From Cylindrotheca closterium (taxonomy: Eukaryota; Bacillariophyta; Bacillariophyceae; Bacillariales; Bacillariaceae): 64,000 nt of DNA. Within the stretch, counting starts at the first letter, position 1. The number at the start of each line of letters is the position of its first letter. The DNA is taken from the NCBI GenBank assembly GCA_933822405.4, contig CAKOGP040000890.1, forward strand, positions 234,749 to 298,748, written 5' to 3'. Made by a program: the position numbers and the translations under genes. This document shows positions 48,001 to 59,400 of this stretch, piece after piece. The notes under the pieces are model-generated. The model saw only the letters and a program-made list of their open reading frames with translations. It ran no database searches and was not told where the DNA came from.

Positions 48001-49618
48001 AATGCGTTCTACCAAATCTTTCAAGTTGAGCAAAGCTCAGAAGACACAACGTGATCTCTTGAAAACTATGGTAACAAAACCGGATATGACGGAGGGGCTT
48101 CCAATGGGCGTGACCTCAGATATTAAGCAGCGGATATCAGATGCCACAAAGAGGTCAGTGAAAGACTTGGAGACCGCACTTACGTCCATAGCCCCAAGCC
48201 TTGGATTCTACTCAAAATCACACTCGCGGTTACGGGTCAAAGGAGGTAGCAAAGGGGACAGTAGGGGAAGTAGCTTAAAGAGCGGTAAACAAGAATCAAA
48301 GAGTGCGAAGAGTGCTGAACAGCGAGACGATTCGACCAGCGGGGAAAGCATCAGCTCACATGTTCCAGATAGCATTGTCATCCCGTTATCCCGCTCGGAA
48401 ACAATAATTATCAACGCAAGAAGAAAACAAGCAATTCTGTTGGATGTTATCATAAAAATTCAGGCAATATGTCGAATGTATCTCATAAAGAAACAATGCA
48501 AAACCGGCAAACCGTGGAAAGAAGGACTGATGTCAAGGTCAGCTATTCAGATACAGAGTCACTTTCGGCGTTATGTTGCCCGTTGCCAGTTCGAGAAGGT
48601 CAGAATAGCTACCATTCTGATTCAATCATTTTTGAGAGGAAGAAAAGCCTGTACAATTTACTTCTTGGTCATCGAACTTGTTGCCAAAGGCCAAGCTGGT
48701 ATTCGCGGATTCCTTGTACGAAGGCGCATGTCGCAAGTCTGTGCTGGCCGAATGGCGGAATACCGACGTAGGATATTTTCCCTGTGGAAGATAGCCTATG
48801 TCCCACTCTCATTCCGAACAAAGTTCTGGCCCACAATTTTGTCTGATAAGAGCTTTGCTCAACTTCGACATTGCGAGTCGGAAATTCTTCGTCTCATTAA
48901 TCTGGCTGGATTGATTGTGGATAGGACTGCTTCATTTGCTGACGCGATTACTAGCACAGCGGAGACGCTTGGTTTGGATAATTCTATCTATGTCATGAGC
49001 AAGCATATCACCGAATTGTTGTCCGTACCGCCAGAAAATGCCCCCACGGTAGACCTTTCCATGGCTGAGGGTTTCGAAGGTGCAGAACGACTGCAACTGC
49101 ACGAGCGCCTTGACTCCAGTGCCGTTGCAAGTTATCTTGAAGCCTTTTATACTGCGTTTGGGATCGCAATGAAGGAGAAGAAGAAAAAAGAGACCCTCGC
49201 CAACTTAATATGGACTTCTTATGATCAAGTTGATATATCAGTGTCATGGATGATGAAGGTTTTCCCCGAACTGGAAGGTGCACTAAATATTGCTTTCCAC
49301 GACACGTCTTCAAAGAGTCGTCGGCGATTCAGCAAGGCAACTAAAGTGGTAACAGCACCTGTAGATCGAAAGCTTTGGGATGAAATATCTCTGGAAGGCA
49401 AAACGCGAAAGCATATGAACGAGGTGGCAACCATCTATATTACCAAAGTGCCAACACTGATGGCCAAGCTTGACGAATTAGATAAGCGGGAGAAGCTGAA
49501 GTGGGAAGCTTACAGGATGGCCATGATGAAAGCGTATGGCTCGTCAAATTGGGCGAGTTGTCGCCGTGAAATGATCCAGGATTATCTGTCTATGAAACCA
49601 AGACTCATAGAAATCTGA
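45040..49618 (+). CDS. ArfGAP-DENN-IQ multidomain protein
   Basis: Three exons (45040-45610, 45719-46770, 46835-49618; introns 108 and 64 bp) give an exact 1,468-residue frame. Residues 25-165 form an ArfGAP zinc-finger domain (CADC...CSRC, HQCLGTAITRVVSV, DFMEQCGGN), but the usual arginine-finger position reads C-A-E-A-H-Q and should be checked. From about 230 to 810 follow uDENN, cDENN (LMPYAMLDLLDAPVPFLVGM, VDLDRD) and dDENN (FLRFFVTVFMNYQEFL). Around 1,080-1,150 several IQ-like motifs (IIKIQAICRMYLIK, AIQIQSHFRRYVARC, ATILIQSFLRGRK) suggest calmodulin binding. DENN domains are Rab GEFs and ArfGAPs switch Arf off, so one protein may couple two GTPase systems on vesicles. Confidence 0.85.
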
Positions 49619-50001
49619 TCAAAGACTATCTCAAAAAGATTCAGTAATGCTTGTAAACTCCAATTTTGTTAATCGCTTAGACGGATCCTCCGAAGATGTA
49701 GTATTCAAATGTAGTATTCCTACACTTTCTAGCCTGCATCGCAGAATATGGGCTTCAGACGTGAAATGTGCCCAGGGAGTAGAGAAGGTAGGGTGTACCC
49801 GTACCACTGTGGCAAGAGTATACTCTTGTCTGTAGATTCACTTTGCTTACTTCTGACTTCGGTCGAAGAGGTCGTTTCTTCAAGGTCTGTCTGCAATCAA
49901 AACAAAACAAACAACTCGAATCCAAGTCACAACAGAATAAGAGCAGCATCTTGCAATCCTAGAGCTGCTACAGTGTAGTACTGTAACACCAGACTGAAAA
50001 G
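49619..50001. other. intergenic, upstream of PRP4
   Basis: These 383 bp lie between two plus-strand genes. No coding region, repeat or clear promoter element is supported. Confidence 0.5.
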
Positions 50002-51567
50002 ATGGCGAATCGTCAAGGCAATTCCAACTATGCCCAACAAGTGGAAGTGATGGAGCTGACAGAAGCGTCGCAACTAGATCGGCAAAAGCACCAACATGTC
50101 CTACTCGAAATCGAAGCCAAGAAACGTGCGTTCCAAGTGGATGTTCCAACCTTGCCGAATGACGTTCGAATGGCCTTGCGTACCTTGGGACTGCCAGTTA
50201 GATTGTTTGGTGAAAACTTGGCAAATGTGAGAGATCGTCTTCGTATGGAGTTGGCGAAACGGGAGGTTTTGAAAGAACAGGGAGGCACCATTGATGATTC
50301 GTTAGATGATGGTCAACAAGAGCAAAAAGCAGAAGCAGAGGAGGAACAAGTCACAAAGTACAGTCGAGCGACACCACAGCTCATCAAAGCTCGCGAGTTA
50401 ATTACAAAATATTCCATGAAAAGGGCCAAAGAACGGCTGGACATGGAACGAAAGTTCCGATTACAAGTCCAACGCAAAAAGTCCAAATTGGCATCCCTGC
50501 CAGGGCCGGAGGGATCCGAGGTCAAGGAAGAAGACTACGCAGAAATGGAACGGTTAGATGAAGCTTGTGTAGCAAAATACAAGACTCTCCGCACCTATGG
50601 TTTGGGAGGTTCCCAATATGGTGATGCCCGCCCAATATCTTCCATTTGCACATCCCTTCAACCACATTATGGTGTCCCATTGGTGGCAACGGGTAGTTGG
50701 AGTGGAACCATCAAATTATGGAATGGATCCAGTCTGGAGCTCAACCAAGTTGGGGAGAAAACCATGGCCCACGAAGATCGAATCATGGGTGTGGCAATAC
50801 ATCAACAATCCAATACGTCGTCGGCAATTCTGGCGACAGCTTCCATTGATTTGACGGCAAAATTGTGGAAGATCCACCAATCGTCGTCATCAGACGACTC
50901 CATGGCAGTAGATGGTGGCGAAGATGCGGCCTCCAAATTTACGTTGGAAGAAGCTGTTGTTTTGAAAGGACACGCCACTCGTCTTAGCAAGGTTGCCTTT
51001 CATCCAATGGGCCAGCATGTGGGGACTACCAGTTTTGATCACACGTGGCGCTTGTGGGACGTCGAGACGGGTTCAGAAGTCTTGTTACAAGATGGTCATT
51101 GGAAAGAGGTCTATGGTATTGGCTTTCACAAGGATGGTTCCTTATGTTCGACGACGGACTTTGGAGGCGTCGTGCAAGTTTGGGACATAAGAACGGGAAA
51201 ATCGATTTGTCACTTTTTGGGACACGCCAACCGAGTGCTCTGTTCGGAATTCAGCTCGAATGGTTTTCAATTGGCGACTGCTGGAGATGATGGCACACTC
51301 AAAGTCTGGGATCTGCGGCGGCGCAAACAGTTTGCTTCTGTACCTGCACATTCTGGTTTGATTACTCAAATTCAATTTGATCGACACGACAATGGGGAGT
51401 ATTTGGCATCGAGTTCCTTTGATGGAACCGTCAAGATGTGGTCCACGCGGGATTGGAAAATGCTTTCGACGCTGAGAGGTCACGAAGGAAAGGTAATGGG
51501 ACTGGGATTGTTCCATGATAGCATCGTGTCGTGCGGTTTTGACAAGACGCTCAAGCTGTGGCAATAG
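50002..51567 (+). CDS. PRPF4: U4/U6 snRNP splicing factor PRP4 (WD40)
   Basis: The 521-residue protein has the two-part structure of PRP4. An SFM (splicing factor motif) domain lies at about residues 50-90 (LPNDVRMALRTLGLPVRLFGE), followed by a charged helical linker and a C-terminal seven-bladed WD40 propeller from about residue 205. Repeated GHATRLSKVAFHP, TTSFDHTWRLWD and TAGDDGTLKVWD-type units are visible, and the last blade ends FDKTLKLWQ. PRP4 binds PRP3 and stabilises U4/U6 in the tri-snRNP. The single-exon gene starts at a good ATG and is convergent with the nucleoside hydrolase (78 bp between stops). Confidence 0.95.
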   Translation: MANRQGNSNYAQQVEVMELTEASQLDRQKHQHVLLEIEAKKRAFQVDVPTLPNDVRMALRTLGLPVRLFGENLANVRDRLRMELAKREVLKEQGGTIDDSLDDGQQEQKAEAEEEQVTKYSRATPQLIKARELITKYSMKRAKERLDMERKFRLQVQRKKSKLASLPGPEGSEVKEEDYAEMERLDEACVAKYKTLRTYGLGGSQYGDARPISSICTSLQPHYGVPLVATGSWSGTIKLWNGSSLELNQVGEKTMAHEDRIMGVAIHQQSNTSSAILATASIDLTAKLWKIHQSSSSDDSMAVDGGEDAASKFTLEEAVVLKGHATRLSKVAFHPMGQHVGTTSFDHTWRLWDVETGSEVLLQDGHWKEVYGIGFHKDGSLCSTTDFGGVVQVWDIRTGKSICHFLGHANRVLCSEFSSNGFQLATAGDDGTLKVWDLRRRKQFASVPAHSGLITQIQFDRHDNGEYLASSSFDGTVKMWSTRDWKMLSTLRGHEGKVMGLGLFHDSIVSCGFDKTLKLWQ

Positions 51568-51645
51568 TAGTTGATGGTAACATGTACCATACGGTATGAA
51601 CGACGATAAGGCCAATCTACATTCCCTTTTTTTTTAACTTGCTGA

Positions 51646-51655
51646 TTATCTTGTA

Positions 51656-51689
<34 letters not shown>

Positions 51690-52947
51690 CTATTGCTTCT
51701 TGTATCCATTGAAAGAATCCGTCTTGACCATTCAGCGGGAAATCCGTGACGAAACGGAGCCCAGCAGATTGATAATTGTCTTCCACTAGTGCACCCGAAG
51801 TAGAATCGACCCGTATTTGCAGTTGCTCCATGGCCACTTGATCCTCTCGGTAGTAGGCAAAGGCACAAATGGCATCGTATTTGAGAGAGCTGAAATCTGG
51901 AGTGGATTGAAAGACCCTTTGCAAAAGGCTCATCGAACGGTCCTTAGAACTCTCACTGGCCTCCTCCTCGGAGGTTGCTAGATTTACCAACCGATCCCAG
52001 GTAGCTTCTACTGTTGGCACAGTACTATTACTACTAGTAGTAGTTGTAGTAGTAGTATTTTCAAGATTGTTTTGTAGCTCGCACGTCTGCGCTGGCACAA
52101 TGTGGATTCGATCCTTGAGCGCAGCAGAGCATCCTTCCAAAACTTGCGCGGTAGCCAAGGCATCCGTGGCAAAATTGAACTCTGGTTCATTTGACACGGA
52201 AGGATTGTTGCCGCCCATGATCCACACTTGTCGCAACTTGGAGTCCATCAATTCTTGCATCATCATAGTAGTATCGTCTTCATTGTTGTTGCGGTTACCA
52301 TCAAGCAGGCAATAGGCAATGTTGGCCAATGGGCCAAGGCAGAGCAAATCAACGCTACGGTCCTCTTGGGATGTCAAGAACTGAGCCAGCTGGTTCCAGC
52401 CTTTTTGGGTGTCCAAAGTACTGCTGCTGCTGCTGCTGCTGCCAAAAGGCGGGTGATTCTTCGCTTGCAAAGCAATTACTTCCAAGTGCAAACTCTTCAG
52501 CTTTTTTCGTGTATTCTGTAACCAGCTGGGTGTTGAATCAATGTCCTCATCGTTTTGGATTGCCAGTGGTACCAAACCAGAAATCACGGTTGTCGTTGTT
52601 GGCACTAACCATGTATCCATTAACAACTTGGCGGAATCAACAGGATTGGACTGAATTCCACCCACTGTTGTCACTAGACCAATGTCAATATCTTGTCTAC
52701 AGTCCAACGAAGAAATGGCAACAAGATCGTCAAATCCCACATCCGTGTCAATCCAAACTGTTCTTCTTTTTCTTCTTCTGCTGTTGTTGTCGGTGGAGGA
52801 TGATGTTTCTTCCCGTTTCTTGGTGGTGGTGGACATGGCAAATTGCGTGGTGCTGCAGCGCGAAGTGGACAAGGCTGCTTCAAATAAGAGTGGATGTAAT
52901 GCAAGATGATGATTCCGAATAAGGTAGGCCATTGTCGGAAGCCACAT
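51646..52947 (-). CDS. inosine-uridine preferring nucleoside hydrolase family protein
   Basis: The frame opens at a TTG (53022); the ATG at 52947 gives about 433 residues, and one at 52932 is also possible. The first 45 residues are hydrophobic and basic and may target an organelle. The enzyme starts at VWIDTDVGFDDLVAI, the Ca2+-binding Asp cluster (usually DTDPGxDD) with Val for Pro. It continues with VTTVGGIQSNP, DLLCLGPLANIA and QVWIMGGNNPS...EFNFATDALA, all family motifs. It should hydrolyse ribonucleosides to base and ribose in purine or pyrimidine salvage. Trinucleotide repeats add polyserine runs in the middle (52427-52441) and at the C-terminus (51657-51690). Confidence 0.85.
51657..51690. 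repeat. GAT trinucleotide microsatellite in coding sequence
   Basis: About ten GAT units on the plus strand read as a Ser run at the end of the nucleoside hydrolase on the minus strand. Length polymorphism between alleles is likely. Confidence 0.85.
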
Positions 52948-53222
52948 GAACAATGATGACTGATTGTCTGGTTGATGATGTTTGATTATGTGTGACGATG
53001 GTGATGTACAGTACCAGTACAAGTATGTGACGGCGTGTTGGCGGCAAGATTTTTGTTCTGATGTAAAAGGACTAAGTCATTCCTTTGATGGACGGCTATT
53101 TTAAAAAATATATTCGTTGGCGCGAAGTTTTTCATGTCATTTTGCCCATCAAGAAAAGTCTTGACAGTCGCATCCATCCATTGTCTCTCCTATCCTCAGT
53201 AGCCCTGAGTAGCAAACACAAA

Positions 53223-56200
53223 ATGAGGCGAATTCGAAGAGCACAATCTTCTGTCAGTCGAACGAGCAAGAAAAGTCGTTCCAGCACAGTGGTTGCTCAA
53301 AGGAGCGTGGCTAGTACCACCACTAGAAGCAGGAGGAGTCTGCGCCATGACGATGATCCCGGTGGCGAGCACCAAATAGATTACGACGACGACGACGACG
53401 ACGGCGACAACTATTTCCAAGGCTATCACACCAATGCATCCGCATCTTACCAACCAATACACCCGCCTCCTCATGCATTGACACAGAGTACCATGGGTGT
53501 TGGTAATGTCATTCCACACCACGCACCACCACATATGCACGAAGCCATGGTATTTGTCACAGTGGTCCAAGATGGATCCACCCTAGCGTTTGCTGGCTAC
53601 GACGAAGAACGAAACGAAATCATTTTGGAGTGTGCCAACAACGTCACCACTCAAAATGGTGACCAAGAGTCATTGATTGAACGATTTTGGGATTTGACCA
53701 AGCCTACATTGTTGCTGTTGGGAACCAAGATTTTGAGCAATGCGACACTCTTGGAAACTCTCACCAAGAAACCAAACTCGATTGCATTGTTGAACGATGA
53801 TAATGATGATGATGATGATCTACTGGGCCATGCCCCGTCCCAAACAGCAGCTCCCAACAACGAACCAGCAGCAGGAGGAGACGTTACTGATACTACTACT
53901 ACGATTCCTCCATCCATTCCATATCGACTCATGAAATCCAAAAGCCTCGAATTGCAATCTTGCAAAACACGAATTCTACAAAAGCTACGGGTTCTATCCT
54001 TGCTCCGAGGAGACGACGATGATGATCATGATCATGGTCAGATCCTTGCTCGCGAACATGCTCCAGCCTACAGTCAACGCCAACAACGGTCCTTTCCAGC
54101 CTCCTCGAATGGTCATAATGTCTTTCGGCCTTCCGCCTATCATTCATTGGCGGCACTGATTGACTTTGATTCCAGAGCCCAAGTCCAAGCACTCGGTTGC
54201 TTGATTTCGTATCTACAAGAGTCCGTCTTTCGATTGGCCATGGATCAAGGAGTGGTGACCATTGATCGAATCGTCTTGGCCAAGTCATATCAATACATGA
54301 GGGTGGATGCTTCCACCTTGCATTCCTTGCACATTTTTTCCACGGAACATCATCCACTCCAACTCCAGCAACAGGGGAATAATTCCAAAGAGGGATGGTC
54401 CTTGTTTTCGCTATTGGACCGCACCAAGAGCAAGGGTGGTCGCAAACTACTCAAGGAATGGATGTTACGGCCTTTGATCAGTCTCGACAAGATTCAACAA
54501 CGTCAAGATGCCGTCCAACTATTTGTCATGGAACAACAAAATCAAGCGGGGACACTCTTGCAATTTTTGGCCAAGATTGGACCTATGGATTCGATACTCC
54601 TCAAATTGCAAAAGTGTTCCACCCAACCCAATGATTTTCTGATTTTGATCAAGACGCTCTCGGCGGCCTTGAGCATTGCTTCTACTCTTCACGACGATCT
54701 TTTACCGCGATTGGATCGTCAACGACGACCAGAGGAGTGGCAATATTGGAACCAATTGCTAGAGAGGTGCCATGGAAATCTCTTGTATCACATTCAAAAG
54801 CGCATCATGGATGTATTGGACGAAGAGCTAATGTTGGAACAAGGTGGTGGCGACTTTGTTATTCGACGAGGATTTCATCCACAACTGGACGAATGGAAGG
54901 ATCAATACGAAGATTTGGAAGGTAAAATTTGGTATTATTTGTGTGTCTTCTGTTTTGGGGTGCTGTTGTTATGCTGTTGTTATGCTTACTTTGATCATTG
55001 GCATTTTAATCTTGCTTTGTTTGTGTATTATATCTTCGCTTCTCGACTGTATAATAGTAACTTTGGAAGGAATGGCGGAAGATCTCACTCATCAGTTTCC
55101 GCACCTCAAGGATCTTTCGGTCGTCTTTGTGCCACAGGTACGATGGTTGTTTACAAAAGTCTCTTGTATGCAATCCCTTTTCCTCATTCGATTTGGCTCG
55201 AGTGTAGGTTGGATTTCTTGTTTGCTTGCTCAAGGCTATTCTATTGCAAGATAAGGTGGAATTGCCCCAAGACTTTGCCCTTATCTTTAGTCAAGACGAT
55301 GAAGCGTTCTTCAAGTGCGACGAGATGGCAGAGCTCGACAAGAATATAGGAGATTTGGATGGTTTCATCAAGGACACTGAGGGAATCATTGTGGGCGAGT
55401 TGGAGGAGGCCATCTTGGAACACGACAGCGAACTTCGAGAGAGCTTTCTGGCCCTTGCGGAACTGGACTGCCTGTTGGCATTTGCCAGTTGTTCTGTTGA
55501 TCTCAAGTTCACTCGACCCCAAATGGAGCCAGCCAGTCACAATCGGATCGTCATCAAGGATGGAAGGCACCCATTGCAAGAGATCATTACGGAAACCGAA
55601 TTCATTCCCAATCATGTTCAGATTGACAACACCGAACGGCTTGTTGTCCTTTCCGGGCCCAATTACAGTGGCAAGAGTTGCTATCTCCGCCAGGTATGTG
55701 CTCTACCATAAGCAGCGGCCCAACAGCAAAAAGTGATGTTAAGCTTACTACTCGTTTCATCAATCATCCGCAGGTTGGATTGCTGGTGTACATGGCACAT
55801 CTCGGATGCTTCATTCCTTGCTCCGAAGCAGTCATTTCGGTCACTGATCAAATCTGTGCACGTATCTCCACCGTTGAAACATGTGCCGTCCCCCAGAGTA
55901 GCTTCCAGCTCGACCTTACCAACATGGCTTCGATTCTTCTTCGTGCGACATCGCAATCTTTGGTTCTTATTGACGAATTTGGAAAGGGTACCAGCCCAGC
56001 ATCAGGAATTGCTATTCTGGGAGCGGCACTGAAGCGGCTGTCTCAAATCGGTTGCCGGACGCTTTGTACCACTCATTTTCTAGAGATTTTCTCTCTTGGA
56101 GTGATTGAAGACAATACCAATGGATTCAAGGCTCGTCAAATGGCAATCCACTTGCCCAATGACAACGATGATACTGTGGTACCCCTGTTCCAGCTTCAAG

Positions 56201-56472
56201 ATGGAGTAGCCAAGTCCTCTGCTGGACTAATTTGTGCGAAACGAGCTGGATTGAACCCAACAATTGTCGGTCGAGCCAAAGAAATCATCCAGACCCTGAG
56301 GAACGGAAGACAACTCACTCCATTCCAGGATGCAACTGCATCTGAATTTGAACTCTCGACGGAGGAACGAGACATGCTCAAGCATTTGTTCAATGTGGAG
56401 TCGTGGGAGGCCGCCGGTGAAGGTGAAATTCGCAGTCTCATCCAGAAGGTTTCTTTAGTTTCTAGTGGATAA
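53223..56472 (+). CDS. MSH5: MutS homolog MSH5, meiotic recombination
   Basis: Four exons (53223-54921, 55058-55137, 55208-55693, 55774-56472; introns 136, 70 and 80 bp) give an exact 987-codon frame. The ATG at 53223 was preferred because upstream ATG 53088 is followed by an AT-rich, promoter-like tract. A low-complexity N-terminus with Asp runs is followed by the MutS core and lever (FSLLDRTKSKGGRKLLKEWM). The clamp follows, then FVPQVGFL and the ATPase: Walker A GPNYSGKS near 745, the TCAVPQSSFQLDL signature, and Walker B LVLIDEFGKGTSP near 820. The VGLLVYMAHLGCFIP block and the RIS...E switch match MSH5 better than other MutS proteins. MSH4-MSH5 clamps stabilise meiotic crossovers, so this is a sexual-cycle gene. 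Confidence 0.9.
53384..53406. repeat. GAC microsatellite in the MSH5 N-terminus
   Basis: A GAC run encodes about seven Asp residues within the disordered N-terminal tail. Similar GAT runs occur near 53800-53820 and 54017-54035. Confidence 0.75.
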
Positions 56473-56474
56473 TC

Positions 56475-59400
56475 TTAGAGATGCGATGCCAACTTGTCCA
56501 AATCCGTCATCCAGAGCTCTCGTGCTTCCGATTGCTGGATCTCCTTCAGATTCGTTTCTGCCTTGGCAACATCTCGATTTAGCTCAGCGATCTTCTCTGT
56601 TGTAAGACTGGATAGCGGCATTTTATAGAGATAGTCAAACTCCGAACCAGGAGTTGCCACATCTTCATCGAATGTTTTATCATCCGCAGGACGCTTCTTT
56701 CGTAGAGAATTATTGGTACGAATTTCTTCAAGCTCGTTGGAAGTTTGAAAGTTGAGCTCCTTTAACTTGGCATAACTTTCCTCTTTGGATGTCTTTCCTC
56801 CCAAAAGTTCGATTCGTCCTTTCGCCACAAGCTCAATGAAACGGCCTTTGTTCTTCAACAATGCAGACGTGTGATTCAATTGTGATTGAAGGACTGATTT
56901 GCGATCCTCGTACAGCGAAAGCCTCGTTGGAAAGTAGGAGTCTGCAATATCTTCCGGTGAGAAAAATCGTCGCATGGATCCATCTGCGTCAAACGCATTC
57001 ATATTTGTTAGCGGTAGGTTTGTAGTTAGCTTCAGCGCTTTTTCAAAGCCTGTCTGCTTCATCCGCTCCAGCTGACTGGGTTTCAGACTAATCTTGAACG
57101 ACACCTTTGTCGTTGTATGGTCCTCCAGAAGCCCCATAATGAGTCCCTTAGATTGCTGATTGGAGAAAAGTTAGAAGTGTTCTCTCGATACTGCTATTTT
57201 CGGAGTCATGCCAAGCTCTTACCATCTTCACTAGATGACTCTTGTAGCTATCTGTCCAAACTCCTATCGGAAGTTCCTTCACCAGTATTGTCTTTTTGTT
57301 CAATTGCTCGACTATTCCATAGCTTACGTAGCCACTGCCATCTTCTCGACGTTCGATTTTTCCTTTGAATCCATTGGCATATGGTTCAATCAATGGAAGC
57401 TTTGCTTGGTTATCAAGCTTTGCTCTAATATAGTCTACGACACTCATCGGGTTGTGGGGCGGAATAAATGTACTCCATCCAGTCCCAATGCCTTGAGTTC
57501 CGTTTACAAGTAGCAGGGGAATGATTGGACAGTAAAATTTTGGTTCAATCATTTGTCCATCATCCTCAAGATAGTCCAAGAGAACGTCATCGTCATCGGG
57601 GAAAAGGGATCTGGTAACTGGGGCGAGATGGGTGAAGATGTACCTTGGTGACGCAGCATCTTTACCACCAACCAGACGAGTTCCGAATTGACCGCTTGGT
57701 ACCATCAAGTTCAAGTTATTCGAGCCCACAAAGTCTTGCGCCATTCCGATGACTGTTTGGAGGTAGATTTAATAACACAAGGTGCTATGATGTTAGATTC
57801 CAAAAATGTGATAAATATCAAGTCGAGCGATGCTTACTAGTTCCTTGGAGAGATGCTTCTCCATGGTGATAGGCCGTGTGCTCGGCACAATATCCACTTA
57901 ATTGAGCAACCTTCATCTCAGATCGCAATTTTCGCTTAAAACATGAATACAAGACTTTCCGCTGAGATGGTTTGAGCCCATCAATTGAACTCGGGATGCT
58001 TCTGATGTTGTCAGCATGGCTGAAGTGAATCATTTCCTTATTCACAAAGTCTTCGTAAGTGATCGATGTATCTAGTTCGTCAAAATCGATAGAAGCTGTT
58101 GCATCATACTCTTCTGATATCCACTCTCGGCGATCAGCAGCCCTATCTTTATCGAACACCTTGTCAAGAAGTTCACCGTCCAACTCAGAATTCCAATGAA
58201 AAGGTCGGTGGTGTCTGTCAAAATCAGAGAAGTAGGCCTTAGCCTCCGAGGGTGTGCTTGTTCCAAGCCCTTTGTAGTACTTGATTTTCCATTTTTTCAC
58301 ATCTTCAGGACTATCAAAAGTGGAACGCCAAGCATCATATTCCGCCATTGAATAGAAGGAAAGGACCTCTTTCTTGCCCTTCATTGTGGCCTTGAGCAAA
58401 GGGGTGACGAATGAGGACATAAATGGCTGTGATGACGGATCATCCATCGCAGGCTTCAGTAAATTAGGCCAAAAATGTCGAAAGAAATTGATAACAAGAC
58501 CCTTGATGTGGCTACCGTCTGTATCTTGATCTGTCATCAGCATGACCTTTCCGTATCGCAGACTTTGTCGCTCCTCAATTGTCGCATACTCCATATCGAA
58601 ATCTAGACCGAGAATCGCGACTAACGCCTTCACCTCTGCATTTTTGGAGAGTTGGTCGAAAGATGCATGTCGGACGTTGAGAAATTTACCACGCAATGGA
58701 AAGACACCATAATGCTCTCTTCCAATGACTTCAAGACCAGCAACGGCGAGAGCCTTGGCGGAATCTCCTTCAGTCAGAATAAGAGTACAATCTAGGCTCG
58801 ATTCAGACCCTGCACTGTGTGCATCATCCAACTTTTGTATCGAAAGAAGTTGTCGCCTACTTTTCTTCGCCCCTACATGCTTCAAAAGATTTGCTTGTTG
58901 CCGACCTTGTGCAGCCCGCGTCACTTCTTCGACAATCCCTGGACCTCCTTCTTCTTGTGGCTTTACAAGCCGATTAAGAAAGGCTTCACTCAGAGTCCAT
59001 GAACTCCCAAAGGTACTCGGATTCGAAGTCAGATGCTCTTTCATTTGAGAGTCAAAGGTTGGATTTTCGATCAGAGTGTTACAGCCTACAAATAGGCTCC
59101 TTCTGATTAAACCAGGAATAAGAATACTAGACAATTCTGCGTCGTTCTTTGTCACTTTGTCTTGTATTTTCTTGACTACCTGGGTCACGATTGCGTTGAC
59201 ATGCGTTCCCCCTCGGGGAGTTGCCATACCATTTACAAAGGATATAGAGTCGAATGAATTACTTTCTGAAAGGCCAATCCCAACTTCCCAACGGCCATTC
59301 AGCTTGTTGAAGAGTACATGAGGTGCATTCTCGCTCCGATACATTTGACAATACTCACCGAAAGAAGCCATGGATACATCTTGACCGTTCAAGGTAACCT

